From Stieleria mannarensis (lineage in GTDB: Bacteria; Planctomycetota; Planctomycetia; Pirellulales; Pirellulaceae), in NCBI RefSeq assembly GCF_014154935.1, contig NZ_JACEHH010000013.1:62001-126000 (forward strand): a DNA stretch of 64,000 nt, read 5' to 3'. Under the pieces are notes generated by a model. The model was not told the origin of the DNA and searched no databases. It saw only the letters and a list, made by a program, of their open reading frames with translations. Shown here one piece after another: positions 27,202-35,835 of this stretch. A program made the position numbers and the translations under genes. The first letter of the stretch is position 1. Each line of letters begins with the position of its first letter.

Positions 27202-29435
27202 TGAAGAAAACCACTCCAGGTCTGCTCGTATTCGTCACCTTCGTGCTCTTCAGTGGCGCGTTGTGTTTCCTCTTCATCGCTTTACGAGCGGCCGATGAAG
27301 CGCCCGCCGGTACGGATCAATCGACCACGCCAACAGCGATGAATCCCGGCCCCAAAGCGCTTCTGATCGGTTGCAACGTCTATCCGAATCTGGGGGCGCA
27401 AGCGACGCTACGTGGGCCGGCCAACGACGTCATGCTGATGAAACAGCTGTTGACGACGCAATTCGAGTTTGACGATGCCAACATCGTTGTCCTTTCATCG
27501 ACCGAGCCGGACGATCGGCAACCTACCAAGGCAAACATCCAGCGGGCCTTTGAAGCAATCGCCGATCAGTGTAGAGAGGGTGAACATTTTGTGTTCTTCT
27601 TTGCCGGCCACGGGACACAAGTTCCCGATCAGCCGACGGCCGACGACAGGGATCCCGAACCGGACGGCTTCGATGAGGCCTTGCTTCCGGTGGACGCAGG
27701 TCGCTGGGATGACCAACAGAGTGAATTACCAAACGCGATCCGAGATGATGAGCTGGGGCAATGGATCCAACGGGTGGTCGATCACGGCGCCATTCCTTGG
27801 GTTGTCGTGGACGCCTGCCATTCGGGAACCGTGGTTCGAGCCGCAACTTCCGAGTCGTTTCGTAAACTGGATCCCAAGTCGCTCGGCATTCCCCAAGTCG
27901 AAGCGGATCGCCAGAGCGGTTCATTGACATCCCGCGGACTTGAACGTGAGTCTGTCAGCTTAGAAGTGTCGGAGGATATACCGCAATTGGCTGCACTCTA
28001 CGCGGCGCTGCCGAGCGAACCGACACCCGAAATGCAACCCCTGGATGGCGGCGACACCAAGGTTCACGGGTTGCTGACCTACGCGCTGTACAAGACGCTG
28101 ACCTCTGCCAGCACGCCGCTTTCGTACAATGATCTGGTCAGCCGAATCCGATCCCAATACCGCGCGTGGGGGCGAATGTACCCTACGCCCATCGCCGAGG
28201 GATCGCGGCTGAACGATTCCGTTCTCGGGAGCGAGCACGTGGCCAGCCAGTCGCGTTTGAACCTGTTGAGTGAGGCCGAGGGGCTGCGAATCAATGCCGG
28301 CACGTTGTACGGTTTTCACAGCGGGTCGGTCTTTGCCGTCTACCCGCTTCCGGGTAGCGAGAACCCAGACCAACCGATCGGCGCGGTGCGTATTACGGAC
28401 GGCGGATCGGATCTTTTTCAATCCGGTGTCGAACCATTCGCTTGGTCCGCACTCGGGCTGCCGAAACTCCCCGATGACGCCGCTCACGGTTGCCCCTGTA
28501 AACCCGTTTACATTGATTACGGCGACCAGAAATTGAAAGTAGCGATTGCCCCGCCGGTGGTGGAGTCATCCGCATTGACGACGTCGCAGCAGACTGATGA
28601 TGCCTTGCGAAAACGCGTCGCGGAAACCATCACCGCACTCGCCGAACAATCCGATGCGATGGTCGAAATCACGTCGTCGGCAGCCGCCCAATGGGTGCTA
28701 CAGGTCGAAGCGGGACGGATCGAGATAACCAACGCCCGCGGGTGGGTGAAGGAGTTCGAAAGACAGGCCGAACCGCCGCGATTCGGCCCCGTGCCGACGG
28801 ATGATCAAATGCAGCCCTGGCTGGCGGAACGGTTTCGACGGCTCTGCCAAGCCAGCAACCTGATACAGCTGGCGGGGCTGACAGTCGCTTCGGACGTTCG
28901 AGTGAAATTGAGCTTGTTGAAATTCAATGACTCCAATGATGATCGTGGCGAGGCGGTGCAGGAGCATGCTCCAATTGTGCTCCGTGAGGACGAGCTTGTT
29001 GCGTTTGAGATCAGCAATCTCGGCGCGACTCCCGCCGACGTCACGCTTTTGTTTGTCGACAGCGGATACGGCATCACCAATCTCTTTCCCCGCGGGTCGG
29101 TGCTGGATAACCGTTTGTCGCCGGGCAAGTCACGTCGCACGCAAAGATTTCCCGTCGATACGACGACGACGGGGATCGAATACGTCGTCGCTATCGCTGT
29201 CCAGGCCGGCGGCGAACCGGTCGCATTTTCATTTCTTGAACAATCGACGATCGAGCAGGTCGGAAACCACCAGACGCGACGTGGCGGCGAAAGCCCTCTC
29301 GGACTCTTGTTGCGACGTGCACAGTTTCGCCAGGGCGAAACGCGTGGTTTAGTCATGGATGAGTTCGAGAAGCATCAATTCACCTCTATCTCCTGGACGG
29401 TTGCCGAGTCCGCTCGACCAACTGAAGTTCCATGA
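27201..29435 (+). CDS. Membrane-anchored metacaspase-like peptidase C14 with DUF4384-like tail
   Basis: This is a 744-residue protein. An uncleaved or signal-type hydrophobic helix at 7-28 should anchor it, facing outward. The caspase/metacaspase domain covers about 50-345: strand ALLIGCNVYPN at 53-63, catalytic H137 in FFFAGHGTQ and catalytic C206 in VVVDACHSGT, both present. Metacaspases of this type prefer Arg or Lys at the cleavage point and often need calcium (family knowledge). The C-terminal half, to 744, has a linker followed at about 575-720 by a DUF4384-like beta domain (LVAFEISNLG, LLFVDSGYGITNLFPRG), a region often found beside bacterial caspases. It starts on the last base of the CHAT gene stop, so both are made together. 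The third peptidase gene follows after 261 bp, a region in which I see nothing clear. Confidence 0.93.
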   Translation: MKKTTPGLLVFVTFVLFSGALCFLFIALRAADEAPAGTDQSTTPTAMNPGPKALLIGCNVYPNLGAQATLRGPANDVMLMKQLLTTQFEFDDANIVVLSSTEPDDRQPTKANIQRAFEAIADQCREGEHFVFFFAGHGTQVPDQPTADDRDPEPDGFDEALLPVDAGRWDDQQSELPNAIRDDELGQWIQRVVDHGAIPWVVVDACHSGTVVRAATSESFRKLDPKSLGIPQVEADRQSGSLTSRGLERESVSLEVSEDIPQLAALYAALPSEPTPEMQPLDGGDTKVHGLLTYALYKTLTSASTPLSYNDLVSRIRSQYRAWGRMYPTPIAEGSRLNDSVLGSEHVASQSRLNLLSEAEGLRINAGTLYGFHSGSVFAVYPLPGSENPDQPIGAVRITDGGSDLFQSGVEPFAWSALGLPKLPDDAAHGCPCKPVYIDYGDQKLKVAIAPPVVESSALTTSQQTDDALRKRVAETITALAEQSDAMVEITSSAAAQWVLQVEAGRIEITNARGWVKEFERQAEPPRFGPVPTDDQMQPWLAERFRRLCQASNLIQLAGLTVASDVRVKLSLLKFNDSNDDRGEAVQEHAPIVLREDELVAFEISNLGATPADVTLLFVDSGYGITNLFPRGSVLDNRLSPGKSRRTQRFPVDTTTTGIEYVVAIAVQAGGEPVAFSFLEQSTIEQVGNHQTRRGGESPLGLLLRRAQFRQGETRGLVMDEFEKHQFTSISWTVAESARPTEVP

Positions 29436-29696
29436 CCCCCGTTGCCACCCAACGACCTGTGTTTCTGACGGAAGTTTTTCCACTTTGCCGGCGTCAAAGG
29501 CTTGATCCGAATACGTCGGCGTTGCCGAGCAATAGCCCCGCATCGACGAACGCGTGACGACACCCGTCAGGAAAAGCGGCTGCCGCCCTTCTCTCGGGCT
29601 TCGTTCATTGTCAATGGCGATTGGCAGTCGTGCATGATCCAATACTGAGTTTTGTTTTTCGTCGATCCCAAACGGAAACCGTTCAACGTCCTTGCC

Positions 29697-32501
29697 ATGT
29701 CGAAGCGAATCGTAACATTTATCGTGGCTGTGTCGGCGATCAGCCTTGTCATGGGCTTGGTCGGAATCTTCAAGCGTCCGCCGGTGGATCCATTGGAAGA
29801 TCAGGTCTCGTTCGCGACGCTCTACGAGGATTTGATCCTGTCCGCGGACGTCTATGATCTTTCCGATCAGGAACTGGCATCCAAGTACTCCGACCAAAAG
29901 GTTCGTGTCGAAGCACTACCCGAAAGTGACATCCGATACTTCTTATTGACTGACGAGTCGACGAAGACCCACCGGCTGGCCGTCCGCGGAACGAGCAATC
30001 TGCGAAACGCCGTCGTCGACGCACAGTACAGCAAATGGGTCGACGGCACGCTCGACGTCTATTTGCACCGTGGTTTCCAGAATGCCGCTGCCGAAGTGTT
30101 GCGTGACGTCGAACCCTTTCTCCGTCGTGATTTCAACATCGTCGTCACGGGGCATTCCCTCGGCGGCGCGGTCGCGGCGATTCTGATGATGCATCTGGAT
30201 CACCGTGGATTCATAGTCGACCGGACGACGACGTTTGGCCAACCGAAAGTCACCAACGTCGATGGGGCATCCAGATTTTCCGAATCCAAACTGTTGCGGG
30301 TCATCAATCTCGAGGATATCGTCTCAAAGGTCCCGCCACGATCGCTACTGGGGAATATCAATCAGCCGTACCAACACTTCGCACCCGAAGTCGTGATGAT
30401 GAAGGACGACCGGTACGCCTATCAAAAGCCACGACTTCCGAATCCAGATGACGCTCAAGCCGCTGCGGACGAATTGCAGCGTGAAGCTACACGCGGATTG
30501 TGGGAGGACTATCTTGATGCCCACCGAATCGTCAATTACACGAGTCGTCTACAACGACTCATGACCCTCGGCCAACGAGTGCCGAAAGCCGAACCTCCCC
30601 TGACCGCCCCCTCCGATAAAGCTCCATCGGGGCGTCCGACGCAAAAATATGCACTGCTGGTGGGAATCGACGACTATCAGCACGGCGGCGTGCCGGATCT
30701 GAGAGGGTGCGTCAATGACGTGCATGCGATGAAGAATCTGCTGGTCGGAACCTTTGGTTTTCCAGCGCAAAATGTGCGTGTATTGACCAACGCGGCCGCC
30801 ACGCGTGCGGGGGTCCTCCGGGCTGTACGGGACAATTTGGTCGCGCCTACCGCCGACGGCGATATCGCCGTTTTTCATTTCAGCGGGCACGGATCACAGA
30901 TGAGAGACGTTTCCGGTGACGAGTCGGACCAGTGGGACGAAACCATCGTCGCATATGACAGCCGCAGCGAAGGCGTTCTCGACATTTCTGACGATGACTT
31001 GAATGCACTGTTCAAAGAACTGGATGTGAAAACCAACTTGACGGTCATTTTGGACAGTTGTCATTCCGGCACCGCCACTCGAGCGATCAACGTACGCGGC
31101 ATCGAGCGTGACCAACGCCAACCTGACGAATCGGTAAGCCTGGCCGCATCCTCCTCACGGACAACCGCGGCGGGGCACGATGTAAAAGATTCGCGAGAAG
31201 ACAATGGGCTTCAGGATGGTTACGGATACGCCATGATCGCGGCTGCGCAGGCAAACGAGTTGGCACGAGAGCATAGTCACCGCGGCGTGGTTCATGGCGC
31301 GCTCACCCATTTCTTTGTCAGCGAAGCGCGTCGGGGTGGAGTCGAGCAGACCTACCGTGACGTTTTGGACCGAGTTCAATTGGCTCTCAGTGGTCTTTAT
31401 CCTGATCAGCACCCGCAACTCGAGGGCGGTGGCGCCGACAAACGGCTGTTCGATGTAACGGACGCGCCGGTCGCCCCTTATATCACAGTGTCCCTGCTCG
31501 CAGACGGAACACCTGTCTTGCTTGCCGGTGCTGCCCAGGGCATGACGAAAGGATCCACTTTCAACGTCTTTCCACCGACGACAAAAGACTTTACAGATGA
31601 CTCGCGAGCGTCGGCAGAAATCGAATTGACGGAGGTGCGGTCGTTGACATCCAAGGCAAAAGTCATCCGTGGCGGCGAAATCTCCTATGCCTCCCGAGCC
31701 GTCGAACGCCGTCACGCTTTTGGCGAATTCACATTCAACATTTATTTCGCAGGAGACTCCGAGATTGAACGTGAATTGCAACAGCGATTCGCCGAATATC
31801 CGCACCTGACCGTCGTCGACTCGTCTTCCCTGGCGCAAGTCAGAATCCAACGGCAGGGGGAAGTGCTTACGTTGGTTGCATCGTTTTTCGAAGAACCCCG
31901 GTCGTTTCCCGCCACAACCGAATCGCTGGAAAAGATTGTGTTGTGGGTGTTGCACTGGGCCAAATGGTTCAATCTCTACACTCTGGATCATCCCGCATCA
32001 ACGTTGAAGGTTGGCCTAAGTGTCGGAAAGCAATCCGACAGCAAAACCGCCGGGATCGGTGAATCCGAGGTGGAAAATTCCCGCTCGCAAAGCTTTGATG
32101 CCGGGCAGAGGGTCTCGATCACGGTTGATAATCGCAGCGATGCCAATCTGTACTTCGCAGTCATTGATCTGGAAACGACCGGTGACGTCTCCATTCTTTA
32201 TCCCACCGACGGATCGACGGCAACGATTCTGGCCGGGAACAGTTGGACCGGGGCGTTTCGATTCACGTTGCCAGAGGGCCGACGCGAAACCCGCGACTAT
32301 TTAAAGTTGATCGCGACGCGACACCCTATCAATGTCAGTTTCATGAAGTTGGAGTTGCCGCCATCGCTCCGTGGATCGGATCCGCTACAAGCGATGCTGA
32401 CCAATGCCGCCTTCGGTTCCCGTAAAGCCGAGTTGATATCAGTCGATGCCGACGACTGGGCCACCGCAACGGTTCGTTGCATCGTTCGTTCGCGCGAATA
32501 A
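29697..32501 (+). CDS. Fusion of class 3 lipase and metacaspase, membrane-anchored, DUF4384-like tail
   Basis: This 934-residue protein begins with a hydrophobic anchor (5-24). Residues 40-285 are a class 3 (fungal-type) lipase domain with nucleophile S154 in VVTGHSLGGA, D207 in the VINLEDIVSKVPP block and H276 in AHRIVNY, so the Ser/Asp/His triad is complete. A linker of about 35 residues with several Lys and Arg follows. Residues 318-590 are a caspase/metacaspase domain: ALLVGIDDY at 319-327, H398 in FHFSGHGSQ and C455 in VILDSCHSGT. The C-terminus resembles DUF4384 (LYFAVIDLETTGDVSILYP). ATG 29697 was chosen because it starts the anchor; an in-frame TTG 45 nt upstream is less likely. The lipase would act on lipids near the membrane, and the caspase may cut the linker (inference). 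It is the third clan CD peptidase in a row. Confidence 0.92.
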   Translation: MSKRIVTFIVAVSAISLVMGLVGIFKRPPVDPLEDQVSFATLYEDLILSADVYDLSDQELASKYSDQKVRVEALPESDIRYFLLTDESTKTHRLAVRGTSNLRNAVVDAQYSKWVDGTLDVYLHRGFQNAAAEVLRDVEPFLRRDFNIVVTGHSLGGAVAAILMMHLDHRGFIVDRTTTFGQPKVTNVDGASRFSESKLLRVINLEDIVSKVPPRSLLGNINQPYQHFAPEVVMMKDDRYAYQKPRLPNPDDAQAAADELQREATRGLWEDYLDAHRIVNYTSRLQRLMTLGQRVPKAEPPLTAPSDKAPSGRPTQKYALLVGIDDYQHGGVPDLRGCVNDVHAMKNLLVGTFGFPAQNVRVLTNAAATRAGVLRAVRDNLVAPTADGDIAVFHFSGHGSQMRDVSGDESDQWDETIVAYDSRSEGVLDISDDDLNALFKELDVKTNLTVILDSCHSGTATRAINVRGIERDQRQPDESVSLAASSSRTTAAGHDVKDSREDNGLQDGYGYAMIAAAQANELAREHSHRGVVHGALTHFFVSEARRGGVEQTYRDVLDRVQLALSGLYPDQHPQLEGGGADKRLFDVTDAPVAPYITVSLLADGTPVLLAGAAQGMTKGSTFNVFPPTTKDFTDDSRASAEIELTEVRSLTSKAKVIRGGEISYASRAVERRHAFGEFTFNIYFAGDSEIERELQQRFAEYPHLTVVDSSSLAQVRIQRQGEVLTLVASFFEEPRSFPATTESLEKIVLWVLHWAKWFNLYTLDHPASTLKVGLSVGKQSDSKTAGIGESEVENSRSQSFDAGQRVSITVDNRSDANLYFAVIDLETTGDVSILYPTDGSTATILAGNSWTGAFRFTLPEGRRETRDYLKLIATRHPINVSFMKLELPPSLRGSDPLQAMLTNAAFGSRKAELISVDADDWATATVRCIVRSRE

Positions 32502-32885
32502 GCAGCGTCTTCTCAATCAGAGCCACGACGACACAGTGCAGAAAGATCAAGACCCGAGCAGCATCCAGCATGATTCTGCTTTTGCTCTCGCGCATTTTCC
32601 TGTCACCCATTTTCTTGCCTGCGTTCGACGCGATTGATTTTTCTGCCCACCATCTTTCTGTCCTCTCTCGGCGTTGCCTTTATCCTCACCGCCGCTACAA
32701 ACGCTAACGCCAGCCTGATCGGAAGAGCTTCTCGCTCGCCGAGGGAAAACCCTCGGGTTTGACTTTGGTGAGGGTTTGCCCTCGGCCGTTAACGGTAGGG
32801 ACGAAGGTCACGTGTTACGCGTCGGGTACGCGTTTCGGGTGCAACGTGACGTGCGATTCATCCTCCCCCAAGTCTTCGTGCGCTG
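32502..32885. other. Intergenic region with several inverted repeats
   Basis: No gene is visible in these 384 bp. Besides the terminator-like hairpin at 32739-32760, GAGGG (32771-32775) pairs with CCCTC (32780-32784), CCGTTAACGG at 32787-32796 is a perfect palindrome, and GTCACGT (32807-32813) is inverted as ACGTGAC (32844-32850). Confidence 0.5.
32739..32760 (+). terminator. Terminator-like hairpin downstream of the peptidase cluster
   Basis: CCGAGGG (32739-32745) and CCCTCGG (32750-32756) form a perfect GC-rich 7-bp stem with an AAAA loop, followed by GTTT. It lies 238 nt after the lipase-metacaspase stop. The T-run is short, so termination is likely but not certain. Confidence 0.5.
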
Positions 32886-34031
32886 ATGACGTCCCAGGCG
32901 TCGCCGGCCGCGGAGCCGGCCACTGCTATGATTCCCACCCAACGCTCCAATTTCCCTCCGCGTCGTCGCGTTTCCGAATCCGTCGAAGATCGCGTCTTGA
33001 TCGATGCCGACGTCGCAGACTACCTCGCCATGGATGGCGCCCATGATTCGGCCAGCCGACCGGGCCCCAAAACGCAGACCGTTTCCTGGTACGGCCGCAA
33101 AAAAGAAAACGCGATCGGCACCGCCGGGCTTTGTCCTCGCCAGTTTGCGTTCGTCGATTTGAGCGTTGGGGAACATGAATCGCGGGTCGAGGATCTGGTG
33201 GCCAACGGCCAGCCGCTGGAAATCGTCTACTTGGACCCGAAACATGACGGGATCAAGCAGATGGCCGAGGCGTTGGCAGACCAGGCCGAACTGGACGCGA
33301 TCTTTTTGATTTCCGATGGTTGTGATGGTGCACTGCGATTGGGAGAACGGTCGATCGATCGCGCCGATCTGGCACTCGACCACGCCTCGTCGCTGCGCAT
33401 CATCGGTGCGTCCTTGGCACGCGACGGGGACATCCTGTTGTACGGTTCGGGATTTACCGGAACGACGCGGGGGTTGCACTTGATCGACGCGCTGACCCGA
33501 TTGACCGGCGTCGAGGTGGCGGCGTTGGATGCGGGGATCGGAAAGGCGATGGCGGATCGCGACTGGGCGCTGGAAGCGTTGCGGGGGGCGCCGGTTCAGA
33601 TGCATTCGGTCTGTGTATCGGCCTCGGGGATGGAAACCGATGGCGTCTTGAAGGACGTGGCGATCGCGCCGCTTTCGGGCATGCCGGAGGAGGATTCGAG
33701 GGAGTTTCAATGTGCCGGAGCGATCCCCGGCGCGACGCTGGATTGCAAGCTCGTCTTGGCAACCGCGTCTTGCGAACCATGGCAGGCCGGGTTTTCTCCC
33801 GCCTTTGACCTGTTCGGCCCCCGCGGCATCCGGGTCGACGGGATGGCCATCTACAGCGGCACGCTCTCGCCGGCCGTCGCCAAAAAACTCGCCGCCGCAC
33901 GAGAACTGGTCAACGTCGTGGCGACCAACACCGAGGCTGACTGGTACCCCGATGACGCCCAGTGGGTCAATGTCGCACTGCCTGCGTTGGAGTTGAAGCG
34001 GCCGGTCGGAATGGCGGTTGGGGCAGGATGA
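32886..34031 (+). CDS. Stand-alone DUF4347 protein with substituted key residues
   Basis: The 381-residue product matches DUF4347 over about 86-235: FAFVDLSVGEHESRVEDL, then a VEIV-like LEIVYLDPKHDGIKQMAEAL strand-helix, LDAIFLISDG at 137-145, LRLGERSI, GDILLYGSG at 181-189 and LTRLTGVEVAAL. DUF4347 usually sits at the N-terminus of giant cadherin-rich surface proteins and carries SHG and YGC motifs. Here these read SDG (D144) and YGS (S188), so the conserved His and Cys are gone. There is no signal peptide. The C-terminal 130 residues are not recognised. ATG 32886 is the first start, and ATG 32928 would remove 14 poorly conserved residues. The gene stands 4 kb before the first giant protein. 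Its stop is the first base of a 14-bp tandem repeat. Confidence 0.82.
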   Translation: MTSQASPAAEPATAMIPTQRSNFPPRRRVSESVEDRVLIDADVADYLAMDGAHDSASRPGPKTQTVSWYGRKKENAIGTAGLCPRQFAFVDLSVGEHESRVEDLVANGQPLEIVYLDPKHDGIKQMAEALADQAELDAIFLISDGCDGALRLGERSIDRADLALDHASSLRIIGASLARDGDILLYGSGFTGTTRGLHLIDALTRLTGVEVAALDAGIGKAMADRDWALEALRGAPVQMHSVCVSASGMETDGVLKDVAIAPLSGMPEEDSREFQCAGAIPGATLDCKLVLATASCEPWQAGFSPAFDLFGPRGIRVDGMAIYSGTLSPAVAKKLAAARELVNVVATNTEADWYPDDAQWVNVALPALELKRPVGMAVGAG

Positions 34032-34127
34032 TGGGGCAAAACGATGGGGGCAAAACGATGGGGGCAAAACGATGGGGGCAAAACGATGGGGGCAAAACGA
34101 TGGGGGCAAAACGATGGGGGCAAAACG
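34031..34127. repeat. 14-bp tandem repeat, seven units
   Basis: Six identical 14-bp units ATGGGGGCAAAACG start at 34044, 34058, 34072, 34086, 34100 and 34114, preceded by a 13-bp unit at 34031 with one G fewer. There are no spacers, so it is not a CRISPR array. The array begins at the last base of the DUF4347 stop codon. The period is not a multiple of three, so coding of a repeated peptide is unlikely. The unit identity points to recent expansion. The rest of 34128-34395 shows nothing I can name. Confidence 0.95.
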
Positions 34128-34395
34128 ATGGCCTTCGGGTAAATGGTAGTGGACGACGCGAGGAGTCCTGGCAGCCGGCATCCCGTATGCACTCGTCGCC
34201 TCGTCCGCTACTCGAAAATCCAGCGGCGGGGGACCACGCGAGCCATGCGGTCCTCTTTCTCGGTCAATGCGTGCTGTTGGCGGGCGATTGACGGAACTTG
34301 TCCGCACCGGGGGCGGTCAAAGGCGATACACTGACAGGGCTGTTCACTTGTCACGATTCTTTTCAATCGTCTTTCCTTGATGCCGGAGTGCGGAT

Positions 34396-35835
34396 GTGGC
34401 TGGCAGGATCAAGTTTCCTTGCGGAACGTGCGCGCAAACTCTGGCAGTCGATTCCGTCGCGGTTGGACGACAGGTTCAGTGCCCCAAGTGCCAGTCGTAC
34501 TCGGTTGTTCCGGCGGTGGAACTTGCGCCAACGCCACGCCCGGGCAAAGCGACCGCTCCCGAATCGTGCGTCGTCGCCTGCCCCAGTTGCCGCGCGAAGC
34601 TGTCCGTCAAGCTGTTGGATCGGCCGGCGCGGGTCGCCTGTCCGAAGTGCAACACGCAGGTCCAGTTGCCCGCCCGGAAGCAACCCGCCGCAGTGAGTTG
34701 CGCGTCGGCGCCCGAGCGAAGTGGGATGCCCGAGCCGACGGCGCCGGCGACGTTGGACTTTGCATCGCTGCCGCCTGGTCCGTCGGCTGCCCCGCCGCTG
34801 GACCTGGGGCAACTCGAGGTGCCGCCACCTGCGGGACCGGCGACTGCGGGGCCGGCGACTGCGGGACCGGCGACTACGGGACCGGCGCCGGCCAGATTTT
34901 CCGCGCAATCGCGTCGAACGTCTTCGGGCGGGTCGGTCGCGACGACGCTATTGGGTTGGATCGGGAATCACAAGGTCGTCACGGCGATCGTTGCGATCAA
35001 CATTGTTGCCTTGCTCTCGTGCATCATCTTTCCTCCGCTACTGGTCTTTTGTGCCATCGAGTTGCCGGTGGGGCTGATGATCGCGGGGGCCACGTTTCTT
35101 CCGCGATATCATCTGGTCCAGAAAGTCTCTCAGGGCATCGGTGCTCAAATGGCGGGGCTGGGAGCCGGTGGCGTCTTATTGTTGATCTTGGCCGTCGGGG
35201 CGAAGGCGGGATTGCGGATCGCGCGGCGCGTCAACCGCAACGAGAACCTGGACTTTTCGGGGTTCGATCCGTCCAGCGTCGGCGCGATCATCGGATCACT
35301 GACCGTCTTCATCGGCATCAGCGCCCTGGTCGTCTTTCTGTGGAAACAGATCGGCATCGTCCGCGTGGCCGCCGCCGGCTATCTGTTGCAGATGTCTCTG
35401 TTGACCGTGTTGATGATCATCGGTGGATCGGTCAAATCGTATCGGGATGCGGAGATGGCGCGGCACCATGAGGAAACCCTGGCCAAGATGCGAGCCCCGA
35501 ATTGGTCGCCTCCGGGGATGGAAGACCCGGCATCGCGAATGAATTCGTATCGGCGTGGTGCGAGGGGCGGGCCGAGGGATTCGGAGATTCGAATCATCTT
35601 GATGCACGGTCCGAACACGGATTTGAGTGAGGTGCGGACGACGTTCCTGGCCCAGGTCGGAAACCCCGAGTGCGAAGTGCAAACCAAGGGGGCGATGATG
35701 ACCGAGTGGATCGTCCAGGAGTCACGCGATCCTCAGGAGGTCGCGGACTTGATCGATTTCGGCCGCGTTTTAATGGTTAGCAAGTTGAGCCGAACCATTC
35801 GCGTCGGGATGCCACGCGTTCGTCCTGGCCGCTAG
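34396..35835 (+). CDS. Double zinc-ribbon membrane protein of unknown function
   Basis: This 479-residue protein starts at GTG 34396, the only start in frame that keeps the first Cys pair. Two zinc-ribbon motifs lie at the N-terminus: C9-X2-C12 with C29-X2-C32, and C62-X2-C65 with C82-X2-C85. A Pro/Ala-rich linker holds three GPATA/T units at about 147-161, encoded by a 15-bp tandem repeat at 34834-34878. Four or five hydrophobic helices follow at about 195-215, 216-235, 252-275, 295-318 and 329-348. The last 110 residues form a soluble domain. Zinc-ribbon heads on membrane proteins of this kind are common in planctomycetes and their role is not known. The stop codon directly abuts the stop of the convergent gene on the minus strand. 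Confidence 0.82.
   Translation: MAGRIKFPCGTCAQTLAVDSVAVGRQVQCPKCQSYSVVPAVELAPTPRPGKATAPESCVVACPSCRAKLSVKLLDRPARVACPKCNTQVQLPARKQPAAVSCASAPERSGMPEPTAPATLDFASLPPGPSAAPPLDLGQLEVPPPAGPATAGPATAGPATTGPAPARFSAQSRRTSSGGSVATTLLGWIGNHKVVTAIVAINIVALLSCIIFPPLLVFCAIELPVGLMIAGATFLPRYHLVQKVSQGIGAQMAGLGAGGVLLLILAVGAKAGLRIARRVNRNENLDFSGFDPSSVGAIIGSLTVFIGISALVVFLWKQIGIVRVAAAGYLLQMSLLTVLMIIGGSVKSYRDAEMARHHEETLAKMRAPNWSPPGMEDPASRMNSYRRGARGGPRDSEIRIILMHGPNTDLSEVRTTFLAQVGNPECEVQTKGAMMTEWIVQESRDPQEVADLIDFGRVLMVSKLSRTIRVGMPRVRPGR

Noticed and set aside
34031-34127. CRISPR-like array
   Set aside because: Units follow each other without spacers and are 14 bp long; it is a simple tandem repeat with no cas genes nearby.
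34298-34696. Small plus-strand frame before and over the zinc-ribbon gene start
   Set aside because: It overlaps the start of the zinc-ribbon protein in another frame and lacks any motif, whereas the other frame has four Cys pairs.
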